A stretch of 39,178 nucleotides of DNA from Bacteroides gallinarum DSM 18171 = JCM 13658 (lineage in GTDB: Bacteria; Bacteroidota; Bacteroidia; Bacteroidales; Bacteroidaceae). Below the pieces are notes generated by a model that saw nothing but the letters and a program-made list of their open reading frames with translations, had not been told where the DNA came from and made no database searches. The translations under genes and the position numbers were made by a program. This document shows, piece by piece, positions 1 through 7,372 of the stretch. Within the stretch, counting starts at the first letter, position 1. Every line of letters begins with the position of its first letter. The stretch lies in the NCBI RefSeq assembly GCF_000374365.1, contig NZ_KB894155.1, positions 1-39,178 on the forward strand, read 5' to 3'.

Positions 1-135
1 GCGTTCAAACGGGAACACTGAGTGAAGCCTGCCAAGCTCACTCTCATTAAAACTTTTGCGGTATTTTTCCAGAACATCAAATTCTGTGAAGCCCAAAGTT
101 GGGTGAATTTCGGAAATATTTTGTATCTTAGCCAT
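1..135 (-). CDS. Transposase, N-terminal 45 codons only
   Basis: The open frame begins MAKIQNISEIHPTLGFTEFD and runs off the window edge without a stop. The first 37 residues match the right-end copy at all but one position (V for I at residue 21), although several codons differ at the third base. That pattern of mostly synonymous change suggests both frames have been under protein-level selection. No catalytic DDE residues are in view, so calling it a transposase rests on its position just inside an IS tip and on the repeated copy. Family unassigned. Confidence 0.7.
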   Translation of the reverse strand, partial: MAKIQNISEIHPTLGFTEFDVLEKYRKSFNESELGRLHSVFPFER

Positions 136-194
136 ATCTTAGTCGGGGAATTTCCCCCGTTTTGGCCTTCAAACCTTATTTGCGGGGGAATACC

Positions 195-225
195 TAAAGA
201 TACAAAAAAGCCAGCTAATTCGCAA
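195..225 (-). promoter_or_regulatory. Candidate transposase promoter in left IS
   Basis: On the minus strand TTG (223-225) is separated by 20 bases from TATCTTTA (195-202), close to the Bacteroides -33/-7 pattern TTTG-N19-21-TAnnTTTG. The same arrangement with the same spacing is kept in the right IS copy. The start point would fall a few bases downstream, inside the arm of the next hairpin. Confidence 0.45.
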
Positions 226-250
226 TATTTTGTGTATGAATTAGTTGGCT
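203..250 (-). terminator. Intrinsic terminator at the entrance of the left IS
   Basis: Arms at 209-221 and 238-250 pair over 13 positions, with one G-T pair where the right copy has a Watson-Crick pair. On the minus strand the stem is followed by six T residues (203-208). It sits upstream of the transposase frame and would stop transcripts entering the IS from mazG. Confidence 0.75.
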
Positions 251-278
251 GATTTTATATTATTTACTGAATGTCCCT

Positions 279-317
279 AAAAACACATCATCCCTCCGTA
301 TGGAGCAGATGATGTGT
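279..317 (-). terminator. mazG terminator
   Basis: A 10-bp perfect stem (283-292 with 308-317) is followed on the minus strand by a run of five T (279-283 region). It lies 29 bases beyond the mazG stop codon and directly before the IS tip. Confidence 0.8.
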
Positions 318-326
318 CGGGGACTG

Positions 327-362
327 ATAGGCTATCTGTTTGAGCTCAAACAGATAGCCTAT
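327..362. repeat. 36-bp perfect palindrome over the mazG stop codon
   Basis: The two 18-base halves are exact reverse complements with no spacer, centred on GAGCTC. The mazG stop (346-348) and its last codons lie inside it. On the plus strand it is followed by TTTTTA, so it could also terminate rightward transcription. In the mazG direction it is the first of two consecutive hairpins. Confidence 0.85.
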
Positions 363-1152
363 TTTTATTCTCCAATGCCTTGGCCTCTTCCCACAATTTG
401 TCCATTTCTTCCAGTGTCATATCGTGCAGGTTCTTGCCTTCCTTGATACTATGCGCTTCCACATAGTTAAAGCGGCGGATGAACTTCTGGTTGGTATGTT
501 CCAGTGCATTATCGGGATTTATCTTGTATAGGCGGGCGGCATTGATAAGGCTGAACATCACATCGCCGAACTCCTCTTCCGCTTTCTGCTTGTCCATGTG
601 GGCGACTTCGGCCTGGAACTCCTGTATTTCCTCCTTCACCTTATCCCATACCTGCTCGCGTTCTTCCCAGTCGAAACCTACGTTGCGGGCCTTGTCCTGA
701 ATGCGGTATGCCTTGATAAGCGAGGGCAGGGCAGAGGGTACACCGCTTAGTACGGTCTTATTACCTCCCTTTTCCCTGAGTTTCAACTGTTCCCAATTCT
801 CGGATACTTGTCCGGCAGTCTCCGCCTTCACATCTCCGAACACATGCGGATGACGGAAGATAAGTTTCTCGCAAAGGCGGTCGCAGACATCTTTTATGTC
901 GAAATCTCCGGTTTCCGAACCTATTTTTGCATAGAAGGCCACATGGAGCAATACGTCTCCCAACTCCTTGCAGATATCTTGCTTGTCGTCGCGCATCAGG
1001 GCGTCGCAAAGCTCGTAAGTCTCTTCAATGGTATTGGGACGCAGGCTTTCATTCGTTTGCTTCTTGTCCCAGGGACATTTTACCCGCAGTTCGTCGAGTA
1101 TGTCGAGGAAGCGTCCGAAAGCTTCCATTTGTTCTTTTCTTGTATGTTGCAT
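346..1152 (-). CDS. mazG: Nucleoside triphosphate pyrophosphohydrolase MazG
   Basis: MazG hydrolyses (d)NTPs to the monophosphates plus pyrophosphate, cleaning damaged or excess nucleotides from the cytoplasmic pool. The 268-residue product has the two-domain layout of the family. Domain one carries CPWDKKQT (27-34), the metal-binding EETYE (43-47) and ELGD (63-66). Domain two carries KEEIQEFQAE and EEEFGDVMF. E. coli MazG is of similar length (263). The frame is open to 1218, but the start at 1152 gives the family N-terminus and lies downstream of a -7 box at 1183-1190, so 1152 is preferred. It follows the DUF3810 gene on the same strand with 71 bp between. Its last codons lie in a perfect palindrome. 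Confidence 0.95.
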   Translation of the reverse strand: MQHTRKEQMEAFGRFLDILDELRVKCPWDKKQTNESLRPNTIEETYELCDALMRDDKQDICKELGDVLLHVAFYAKIGSETGDFDIKDVCDRLCEKLIFRHPHVFGDVKAETAGQVSENWEQLKLREKGGNKTVLSGVPSALPSLIKAYRIQDKARNVGFDWEEREQVWDKVKEEIQEFQAEVAHMDKQKAEEEFGDVMFSLINAARLYKINPDNALEHTNQKFIRRFNYVEAHSIKEGKNLHDMTLEEMDKLWEEAKALENKNRLSV

Positions 1153-1182
1153 AAGTCGCTTTTTTTGAATTAAAGACCGGTA

Positions 1183-1190
1183 CAAAGATA
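1183..1190 (-). promoter_or_regulatory. -7 box for mazG
   Basis: The minus strand reads TATCTTTG, an exact match to the Bacteroides -7 consensus TAnnTTTG, about 30 bases upstream of the chosen mazG start. No clear -33 TTTG was found at the right distance. Confidence 0.5.
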
Positions 1191-1204
1191 CGAATATTGC
1201 ACTA

Positions 1205-1240
1205 TGAAAGTGCAGCATTTGTCTTATTTCTGCACTTTCA
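1205..1240 (-). terminator. Hairpin at the end of the DUF3810 gene
   Basis: An 11-bp perfect stem (1205-1215 with 1230-1240) encloses the DUF3810 stop codon. No T-run follows on the minus strand, so it may be a weak terminator or an RNA 3' end stabiliser and need not separate the gene from mazG. Confidence 0.45.
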
Positions 1241-2321
1241 CGGCACAGCCGGCCTTATTCTTCCACTCCTCATACGAAATCAGCAGTCCTACCACCTCCG
1301 AGTAGTTTTTCCGTCCGCTTTCTATCTTGTTCCCTTTCAGGTATAAGTCGTATATCCAGTCCTGGATATCGCCGATTACCGGATTGTATTTCGACATCCA
1401 GTATTCGCTGTTCTTCTTTGCCAGTTCGATAATTTCCGGGCGTATGCGGCTGAAAAGCCGTGCATATTCTTCCTCGCCCGTTAACCGGCGGGCATTGCCC
1501 AGCACATGAGCCAATACGGAAAGATAACCGCTGAAACGGATACCCCGCACCTGCGAACGGGTACATACCTGGTAGGCGTAGAAGTTGGCTTCCGCTTCGC
1601 TGGCAATACCCAGTAAGTGGGCAAGTTCGTGGGCGTAAGTAGCCGGATATTGTACGGGAAGCAAATCTCCGTTCAGGGTAAACTCACAGAAGAAAGGCGC
1701 CATGCTACCGGTAACCCCCACCATGGAAATCAACGGGGTGAACAGCATCGTTTTTACGCGGGGCGACTGGTGGAAGGGACGGTGAACTCCTAACGAATCG
1801 CTGATTTGATTGTATGCCCGTACGCTCTCCCGGCAGACCGATGCCTCGTCGATAGACGTAATTTCAGTGTAAGAGCTGTTCAGATTTTCAATGTAATTGT
1901 CTACAAATTTCTGAAAGTTCTCAGGAGTGTAGGCGGTGTAGGGAATGTGTGTCCGCTCGTAAAAGTCCTTTTGCGAGTAATTCAGCCCCCATGCCAGGTA
2001 GAACCATACGTACACCCACAAAAGGTACTTTGCATCTTTCAGCAGAATGTGCTTCCATTTCTGTTTGCGGATGCAACGCGCATAGGCAGGATAGAGGAGT
2101 ATGCCGGCGATGCTCAGCGCGATAAACAAGTCGCCTATGGCAAAAGGGATTGTTTTTGAGAAGGACGACAGGAAGCTGCCGATGAAAGGATAGAGATAAC
2201 GGGCATAGTATTCGCCCGCCGAAGGGATATTCAGCGCAAGGACAACGTACAGCAGTAACGCAGCGAGTACGAGGCGGCCAACGGTAAGGCGGATGCCGAA
2301 CAGTGTAAAAGCAGGTTTCAT
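1224..2321 (-). CDS. DUF3810 membrane protein with HExxH motif
   Basis: The 365-residue product matches the DUF3810 family of Bacteroidota. It has two to three hydrophobic segments near the N-terminus (roughly residues 15-35, 55-80 and 100-115), then a large domain with HELAH (about 231-235) and a downstream SEAEANFYAY. HExxH followed by a distal Glu is the gluzincin metalloprotease pattern, so a membrane-bound zinc peptidase is plausible, but no substrate is known to me. The frame is open to 2354. ATG 2321 is preferred because the upstream frame runs through a -7 box (2329-2336). mazG follows on the same strand. Confidence 0.8.
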   Translation of the reverse strand: MKPAFTLFGIRLTVGRLVLAALLLYVVLALNIPSAGEYYARYLYPFIGSFLSSFSKTIPFAIGDLFIALSIAGILLYPAYARCIRKQKWKHILLKDAKYLLWVYVWFYLAWGLNYSQKDFYERTHIPYTAYTPENFQKFVDNYIENLNSSYTEITSIDEASVCRESVRAYNQISDSLGVHRPFHQSPRVKTMLFTPLISMVGVTGSMAPFFCEFTLNGDLLPVQYPATYAHELAHLLGIASEAEANFYAYQVCTRSQVRGIRFSGYLSVLAHVLGNARRLTGEEEYARLFSRIRPEIIELAKKNSEYWMSKYNPVIGDIQDWIYDLYLKGNKIESGRKNYSEVVGLLISYEEWKNKAGCAVKVQK

Positions 2322-2328
2322 AACGGAG

Positions 2329-2336
2329 CAAAGGTA
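2329..2336 (-). promoter_or_regulatory. -7 box almost touching the DUF3810 start
   Basis: The minus strand reads TACCTTTG, matching TAnnTTTG. The predicted transcription start falls within a few bases of ATG 2321, which would make the mRNA leaderless or nearly so. Confidence 0.4.
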
Positions 2337-2455
2337 ATCAGATTTCAGTAACATTATTCACCCCACCGGCAGGTATCATATAAAAAAAGCATAACTCTTG
2401 CCCGAAGACACTCTCTACCAAGGGATAAAGGTGGGTGAAGTAACCAGTAATCTTT

Positions 2456-2535
2456 ATCCCGTGCCTAAAGATGCATATCTTTAAGCACGGGATGTATATC
2501 TCCAGGTTGAAGATATATATCTTTAGACACGGGAT
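2456..2535. repeat. Three-arm palindromic repeat in the DUF3810/valS intergenic region
   Basis: The 406-bp gap 2322-2727 separates two divergent genes. It contains arm A (2456-2472), its reverse complement A' (2477-2493, one mismatch) and a second reverse-complement copy A'' (about 2519-2535, one mismatch). A can pair with either, giving two mutually exclusive hairpins built around CCCGTG and CACGGG. The block is upstream of the valS -7 box, so it is probably not in the valS leader. Nothing else recognisable was seen in the gap apart from the two promoters. Confidence 0.75.
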
Positions 2536-2686
2536 GAACATAGAGGTACGTTTTACATGGCTTTTTCCCCTATGTCTGCCCCTTGAACTCTTACCTCTTT
2601 GTACTTTTGTTCCATACTTATACTTTAATTCTCGGCTTGCGGAAACTTTTCTCCGTATATCTGTCCGTATAAAGCTATTAATTTAT

Positions 2687-2694
2687 TAATTTTG
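2687..2694 (+). promoter_or_regulatory. -7 box for valS
   Basis: TAATTTTG matches TAnnTTTG and lies 33 bases upstream of the valS ATG. No convincing -33 element was seen. Confidence 0.5.
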
Positions 2695-2727
2695 CGCCCA
2701 TTATAACAAAATATAGATTTTAGAAAC

Positions 2728-5412
2728 ATGGAATTAGCAAGTAAGTACAATCCCGCTGACGTAGAGGGAAAGTGGTATCAGTATTGGTTGGACCACAAAT
2801 TATTCAGTTCTAAACCCGACGGTCGTGAGCCTTACACCATCGTCATTCCGCCCCCCAACGTCACCGGTGTGCTCCATATGGGACACATGCTTAATAATAC
2901 CATTCAAGATATCCTTGTACGCCGCGCCCGCATGGAAGGCAAGAATGCTTGCTGGGTTCCGGGTACAGACCATGCCTCCATTGCCACCGAAGCCAAGGTT
3001 GTGAACAAACTTGCTGCACAGGGCATCAAAAAAACAGACCTTACCCGCGATGAATTTTTGAAACATGCCTGGGAATGGACGGACGAGCACGGCGGCATCA
3101 TCCTGAAACAGCTCCGCAAGCTGGGTGCTTCCTGCGACTGGGAGCGTACTGCCTTTACCATGGACGAGAAACGCAGCGAAAGCGTGCTCAAAGTATTCGT
3201 AGACCTTTACAACAAAGGGCTGATTTATCGCGGCGTACGCATGGTGAACTGGGACCCGAAAGCCCTTACCGCCCTTAGCGACGAGGAGGTTGTTTATAAG
3301 GAAGAACACAGCAAGCTGTACTATCTGAAATATTACGTTGCCGACGATGACATGTCCGGTGAGACGGGCGCCGAAGGCGAGGTCGTTCACCGTGATGCTT
3401 CCGGCAAGCGTTATGCCGTGGTAGCTACTACGCGCCCCGAAACAATCATGGGCGATACGGCGATGTGTATCAATCCTGCCGACCCGAAGAACCAGTGGCT
3501 GAAAGGCAAGAAAGTGATTGTTCCGTTGGTGAACCGCGTTATTCCCGTTATCCAGGACGATTATGTGGATGTAGAGTTCGGTACGGGTTGCTTGAAGGTC
3601 ACCCCTGCGCACGATGTAAACGACTATATGCTGGGCGAGAAATACAACTTGCCTTCTATCGATATTTTCAACGACAACGGTACATTGAGCGAAGCTGCCG
3701 GCCTTTATGTAGGCATGGACCGTTTCGATGTACGCGAGCAGATAGAGAAGGACTTGCAGAGTGCCGGGCTGTTGGAAAAGGTGGAAGCTTATACCAATAA
3801 GGTGGGTTTTTCCGAACGTACCAACGTAGCAATCGAGCCGAAGCTCTCCATGCAGTGGTTCCTTAAAATGCAGCACTTTGCCGATATGGCTCTGCCTCCG
3901 GTAATGAACGATGAATTGAAATTCTATCCTGCCAAATATAAGAATACGTACAAGAATTGGCTGGAGAACATCAAGGACTGGTGTATCAGCCGCCAGTTGT
4001 GGTGGGGACACCGCATTCCCGCTTATTTCCTGCCGGAAGGCGGATATGTGGTAGCTGCCACTCCCGAAGAGGCTTTGAGGCTGGCTCGGGAAAAGACCGG
4101 AAATTCTGCTCTTAAACCGGAAGATTTGCGCCAGGACAAGGATTGCCTCGACACTTGGTTCTCTTCCTGGTTGTGGCCTATCTCTTTGTTCGACGGTATA
4201 TTGAACCCGGGTAATGAGGAAATCGACTATTATTATCCTACCAGCGACCTGGTAACGGCTCCGGATATTATCTTCTTCTGGGTAGCCCGCATGATTATGG
4301 CAGGCTACGAGTACGAGGGCAAGATGCCGTTCAGGAATGTTTACTTCACGGGTATCGTCCGTGACAAGTTAGGACGCAAGATGTCCAAGTCACTCGGTAA
4401 CTCGCCCGACCCGTTGGAACTGATAGAGCGCTATGGCGCCGACGGCGTGCGCATGGGCATGATGCTTTCGGCTCCTGCCGGCAACGATATCCTTTTCGAT
4501 GATGCGCTTTGCGAGCAAGGACGAAACTTTAATAACAAGATATGGAATGCTTTCCGCCTGGTTAAGGGCTGGGAGGTAAGTTCCGAAGTGCCTGTGCCGG
4601 AAGCAGCCGAACTGGCAATGCGCTGGTTCGATTCCAAGCAGAATGCCGTGGCTGTCGAAGTGGCGGATTTGTTCGGCAAGTATCGTTTGAGCGAGGCGTT
4701 AATGGCTGTGTACAAACTTTTCTGGGACGAATTCTCTTCCTGGTATCTGGAGATGATTAAGCCTGTTTACGGCCAGCCTATCAGCAAAAAGGTATATGAC
4801 ACGACTATCGGCTTCTTCGATAATCTGTTGCACTTGTTGCATCCGTTCATGCCGTTTATCACCGAGGAATTATGGCAGCACATCGTTGACCGCAAGGAGG
4901 GAGAGAGCCTTATGGTGAGTCCTATTTCCATGTCGACAGAAGTGGATGAAGCTTTTGTACAGCAGTTCGAGGTGGTAAAAGAGGTTATCAGTAATGTACG
5001 TTCTATCCGTTTGCAGAAGAATATCGCCCAGAAAGAAGCATTGGAGTTGCAGGTTGTCGGCGAAAATCCGGTGGCTGCTTTCGATGCTGTCGTTATGAAG
5101 ATGTGTAACCTTTCTGCCGTGACCGTAGTTGAGGCTAAGGCTGACGGTGCTGCCGCCTTCATGGTAGGTACGACGGAATATGCCGTGCCTCTGGGTAATA
5201 TGATTGATGTGGAAGCAGAAATTGCCCGTATGGAAGCTGAACTGAAGCATAAGGAAGGTTTCTTGCAGGGTGTTTTGAAGAAGCTGGGTAACGAGAAGTT
5301 CGTAAGCAATGCTCCGGCTGCCGTTATCGAAATGGAACGCAAGAAGCAGGCGGATGCGGAGAGTATCATCAATTCGTTGAAGGAGAGTATTGCCGCTTTG
5401 AAGAAGGGGTAA
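2728..5412 (+). CDS. valS: Valyl-tRNA synthetase
   Basis: This class I aminoacyl-tRNA synthetase charges tRNA-Val with valine in the cytoplasm and edits misacylated threonine. The 894-residue protein has the HIGH signature as HMGH (50-53, after PPPNVTGVL), the CP1 editing signature TTRPET (234-239), KMSKS (551-555) followed by LGNSPDPLELIERYGADGVR, and a C-terminal coiled coil from about residue 830 that contacts tRNA in this family. Length is normal. The start is supported by the conserved N-terminal MELASKYNP and a -7 box 33 bases upstream. It stands alone between divergent and convergent neighbours and ends in a good terminator. Confidence 0.98.
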   Translation: MELASKYNPADVEGKWYQYWLDHKLFSSKPDGREPYTIVIPPPNVTGVLHMGHMLNNTIQDILVRRARMEGKNACWVPGTDHASIATEAKVVNKLAAQGIKKTDLTRDEFLKHAWEWTDEHGGIILKQLRKLGASCDWERTAFTMDEKRSESVLKVFVDLYNKGLIYRGVRMVNWDPKALTALSDEEVVYKEEHSKLYYLKYYVADDDMSGETGAEGEVVHRDASGKRYAVVATTRPETIMGDTAMCINPADPKNQWLKGKKVIVPLVNRVIPVIQDDYVDVEFGTGCLKVTPAHDVNDYMLGEKYNLPSIDIFNDNGTLSEAAGLYVGMDRFDVREQIEKDLQSAGLLEKVEAYTNKVGFSERTNVAIEPKLSMQWFLKMQHFADMALPPVMNDELKFYPAKYKNTYKNWLENIKDWCISRQLWWGHRIPAYFLPEGGYVVAATPEEALRLAREKTGNSALKPEDLRQDKDCLDTWFSSWLWPISLFDGILNPGNEEIDYYYPTSDLVTAPDIIFFWVARMIMAGYEYEGKMPFRNVYFTGIVRDKLGRKMSKSLGNSPDPLELIERYGADGVRMGMMLSAPAGNDILFDDALCEQGRNFNNKIWNAFRLVKGWEVSSEVPVPEAAELAMRWFDSKQNAVAVEVADLFGKYRLSEALMAVYKLFWDEFSSWYLEMIKPVYGQPISKKVYDTTIGFFDNLLHLLHPFMPFITEELWQHIVDRKEGESLMVSPISMSTEVDEAFVQQFEVVKEVISNVRSIRLQKNIAQKEALELQVVGENPVAAFDAVVMKMCNLSAVTVVEAKADGAAAFMVGTTEYAVPLGNMIDVEAEIARMEAELKHKEGFLQGVLKKLGNEKFVSNAPAAVIEMERKKQADAESIINSLKESIAALKKG

Positions 5413-5440
5413 GGCGGTATAATAAAGGTTATTAATAAAG

Positions 5441-5469
5441 AGCTTCGGGATTTTTTCCGAGGCTTTTTT
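5441..5469 (+). terminator. valS terminator
   Basis: An 8-bp stem (AGCTTCGG with CCGAGGCT, one wobble) is followed by TTTTTT. It lies between the convergent valS and sigma-factor genes and ends at the base before the sigma-factor stop codon. It could act weakly in the other direction. Confidence 0.8.
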
Positions 5470-5470
5470 A

Positions 5471-6049
5471 TTAGGTAGATGAATACGGTGCAGCCAATAA
5501 TAGTAGAGCGATAGGCAGGTAGTCCTTTAATTGTACCCGTAATATTTTTAATGCTTGTTGAATGCGGTAATCTACCGTTTTGGGAGAGATGTCCAATACA
5601 GAAGCAATTTCTTTGTAGCTCATTCCCTTGAACCGATGCATACAGAATGCTTCCTGGTAACTGGGAGGAAGTTCTTTAATGGCTTGCTCAATGTGTTTGG
5701 CAAGCTCCTTTATCTGATAGAGGTCGATATCATGTAACATATCTTGCATCTGTTCATAAAAAACGGTATTTACCCGTTGGCGGATATCTTGCTGGCGTAA
5801 TTTACTGATAGCTTTGTGGTAGACCATTTTGAATAAGTACTTGTTAAGAGAAACTTCAATGATGGTATGTGCATTAGGATGTTTCCATATCCATAGTAAT
5901 ACGTCTTGTACGATTTCTTCGGCATCTTCCAATTCTACGAAATTTGTGCAATAGGCACATAAGGCCGGATAATACTTTCTGAATAATGTATCGAATGCTT
6001 TCTTATCTCTTTGTCCTATGGCAGATAGTAAAAGGCTGTCCTCATGCAT
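5471..6049 (-). CDS. ECF-type RNA polymerase sigma-70 factor
   Basis: The 192-residue protein has sigma region 2 (about 15-85, with DAEEIVQDVLLWIW) and region 4 (about 130-180, with SYKEIASVLDISPKTVDYRI). It lacks the other domains of housekeeping sigma factors, as expected for an ECF sigma. It is divergent from a FecR-type anti-sigma gene followed by an STN-bearing SusC, the standard Bacteroides arrangement in which substrate binding at the outer membrane frees the sigma factor. The inferred targets are the susC promoter and perhaps its own. A -7 box lies at 6079-6086. The ligand is unknown but should be a sulfated glycan, given the neighbouring sulfatase. Confidence 0.93.
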   Translation of the reverse strand: MHEDSLLLSAIGQRDKKAFDTLFRKYYPALCAYCTNFVELEDAEEIVQDVLLWIWKHPNAHTIIEVSLNKYLFKMVYHKAISKLRQQDIRQRVNTVFYEQMQDMLHDIDLYQIKELAKHIEQAIKELPPSYQEAFCMHRFKGMSYKEIASVLDISPKTVDYRIQQALKILRVQLKDYLPIALLLLAAPYSST

Positions 6050-6078
6050 TGTTGTTTTTCATAATATAGTTTGTAAGA

Positions 6079-6086
6079 CAAAGATA
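6079..6086 (-). promoter_or_regulatory. -7 box for the ECF sigma gene
   Basis: The minus strand reads TATCTTTG, an exact TAnnTTTG match, about 30 bases upstream of the sigma start. The 126-bp divergent gap also holds A/T homopolymer runs (about 6109-6123) but no clear second promoter for fecR. Confidence 0.5.
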
Positions 6087-6175
6087 TGATTTTTTAGATA
6101 AAATCGAAAAAAAAACTTTTTTGTTTAGGAACTCTCTTTTTCCGTGCGTCTTTTAAATAAAAGGTTATATATAGA

Positions 6176-7201
6176 ATGGAACATCGGAATGTGAATGACA
6201 TGGAAGAGCTCTTGTTTCGTTATTATCAGGGTAGAGTGACGAATGAGGAGTATCTGTTGATAAAAACTTGGTTGGAATCTTCGGAAGAAAACAGGGAACT
6301 AATGCAGCAGTTGTATTCGATTTATCTTGCAACAGATATGCGTAAGGTTATGGATAGAGTAGATACGGAGAAAGCCTTGAAAAAAGTAAGTAGCCGGATG
6401 CCGGTGCGGAAACGGGAAATCGGGTGGAGGTGGATACAGCGTGTCGCTGCAATATTGTTTATCCCGCTTCTGGTGTCGCTGGGGGTATTATTGCAAGATG
6501 ATAAATCCGAATATCGCTCACCGATTACGCAGATTGTAAATGTGAGGACAAATCCGGGTATGATAACTTCTGTTGTTTTGCCAGACAGTTCTGTCGTTTA
6601 TCTGAATTCGGAAAGCTCTTTAAGCTATCCTCTTGTATTCGAAGGTAAGATACGAGAAGTGCATTTGACCGGTGAAGCTTATTTTGAGGTTGCTAAGGAC
6701 CCTTCGAGGCGCTTTGTCGTTTCTACTACGCATCAAACTCAGATAGAGGTATTGGGAACTCATTTCAATGTGGAGGCTTATGAAAAGGATGAGGAAGTTA
6801 TTGCCACTCTGTTAGAAGGTAAAGTCGATTTTTTATTCCGAGAGAATGCAAATACTCGTAAAATAGAGTTGGAGCCTGGTGAAAAATTGGTTTATAATTC
6901 GAAAGTTCACAAAGCAAACTTGCAAAAAACTTCGTGCCAGTCGGAGGTAGCCTGGAAAGATGGAAAGATTATTTTGTCCGGTACTCCTTTGAGAGAGGCT
7001 TTCCGTATGTTGGAGAAGCGTTACCATGTTGAGTTTGTCATAACGAATAACCGGGGTATCGATGATACTTATACCGGAGTGTTTACTAATGAACGCTTGG
7101 AAAGGATATTAGACCATTTTAAGATTTCTTCGAAAATACGTTGGCGTTATATGGAAGAACAGGATGTGGCAGATAGGAGGAGTAAAATAGAAATTTATTG
7201 A
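6176..7201 (+). CDS. FecR-family anti-sigma factor
   Basis: This 341-residue inner-membrane protein should hold the ECF sigma factor at the membrane until signalled through the TonB-dependent transporter. It has a cytoplasmic N-terminal segment (1-85, sigma-binding), one transmembrane helix (about 86-107), a periplasmic FecR domain (about 115-215, with VVLPDSSVVYLNSESSL and LTGEAYFEV) and a C-terminal DUF4974 domain (about 255-325, with LSGTPLREAFRMLEKRYHV) that typically contacts the STN domain of its SusC partner. It is divergent from the sigma gene and upstream of susC with 171 bp between. Confidence 0.93.
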   Translation: MEHRNVNDMEELLFRYYQGRVTNEEYLLIKTWLESSEENRELMQQLYSIYLATDMRKVMDRVDTEKALKKVSSRMPVRKREIGWRWIQRVAAILFIPLLVSLGVLLQDDKSEYRSPITQIVNVRTNPGMITSVVLPDSSVVYLNSESSLSYPLVFEGKIREVHLTGEAYFEVAKDPSRRFVVSTTHQTQIEVLGTHFNVEAYEKDEEVIATLLEGKVDFLFRENANTRKIELEPGEKLVYNSKVHKANLQKTSCQSEVAWKDGKIILSGTPLREAFRMLEKRYHVEFVITNNRGIDDTYTGVFTNERLERILDHFKISSKIRWRYMEEQDVADRRSKIEIY

Positions 7202-7264
7202 CTGTAATGTATTAACTTAAAAAGATTATGTAAAATGAAGAATAGACCGCCATAAATAAAAAAA

Positions 7265-7298
7265 CATACGGAATGATATTGGCGTATCGTTCCGTATG
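7265..7298 (+). promoter_or_regulatory. Strong inverted repeat upstream of susC
   Basis: Arms 7265-7277 and 7286-7298 match over 13 positions with one mismatch (CATACGGAA paired with TTCCGTATG at the base). No T-run follows. It could be an operator, a fecR 3' hairpin or a susC leader structure. A shorter hairpin (7314-7331, GCTTGT with ACAAGC) and a T7 tract (about 7343-7350) follow before the ATG. Confidence 0.5.
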
Positions 7299-7372
7299 AA
7301 ATACAGTTCGACAGCTTGTTTGGCGACAAGCATAGACAAACTCTTTTTTTAACTTTAAATCCATACAAATTT

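Larger units (their letters stand above)
1..277 (-). mobile_element. 5' end of an insertion sequence (left copy, truncated by window edge)
   Basis: This stretch is the inverted, roughly 90 percent identical counterpart of 38924-39178. Both copies share a tip reading GGGACATTCAGTAAATA, a long hairpin, a short leader and the start of the same transposase reading frame. The element reads leftward and leaves the window. The tip abuts the T-run of the mazG terminator. The IS family was not identified and the rest of the element is not visible. The extent is set by where similarity between the two copies stops. Confidence 0.85.

Noticed and set aside
22..252. 76-codon plus-strand frame at the left edge
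   Set aside because: It is antisense to the IS leader and transposase start.
2537..2727. T-box or other riboswitch upstream of valS
   Set aside because: The predicted leader from the -7 box is only about 30 bases and contains no T-box-like structure; the hairpins in the gap lie upstream of the promoter.
2800..4011. 403-codon minus-strand open frame
   Set aside because: It lies wholly within valS on the opposite strand, has no recognisable domain, and is an antisense shadow of a strongly conserved gene.
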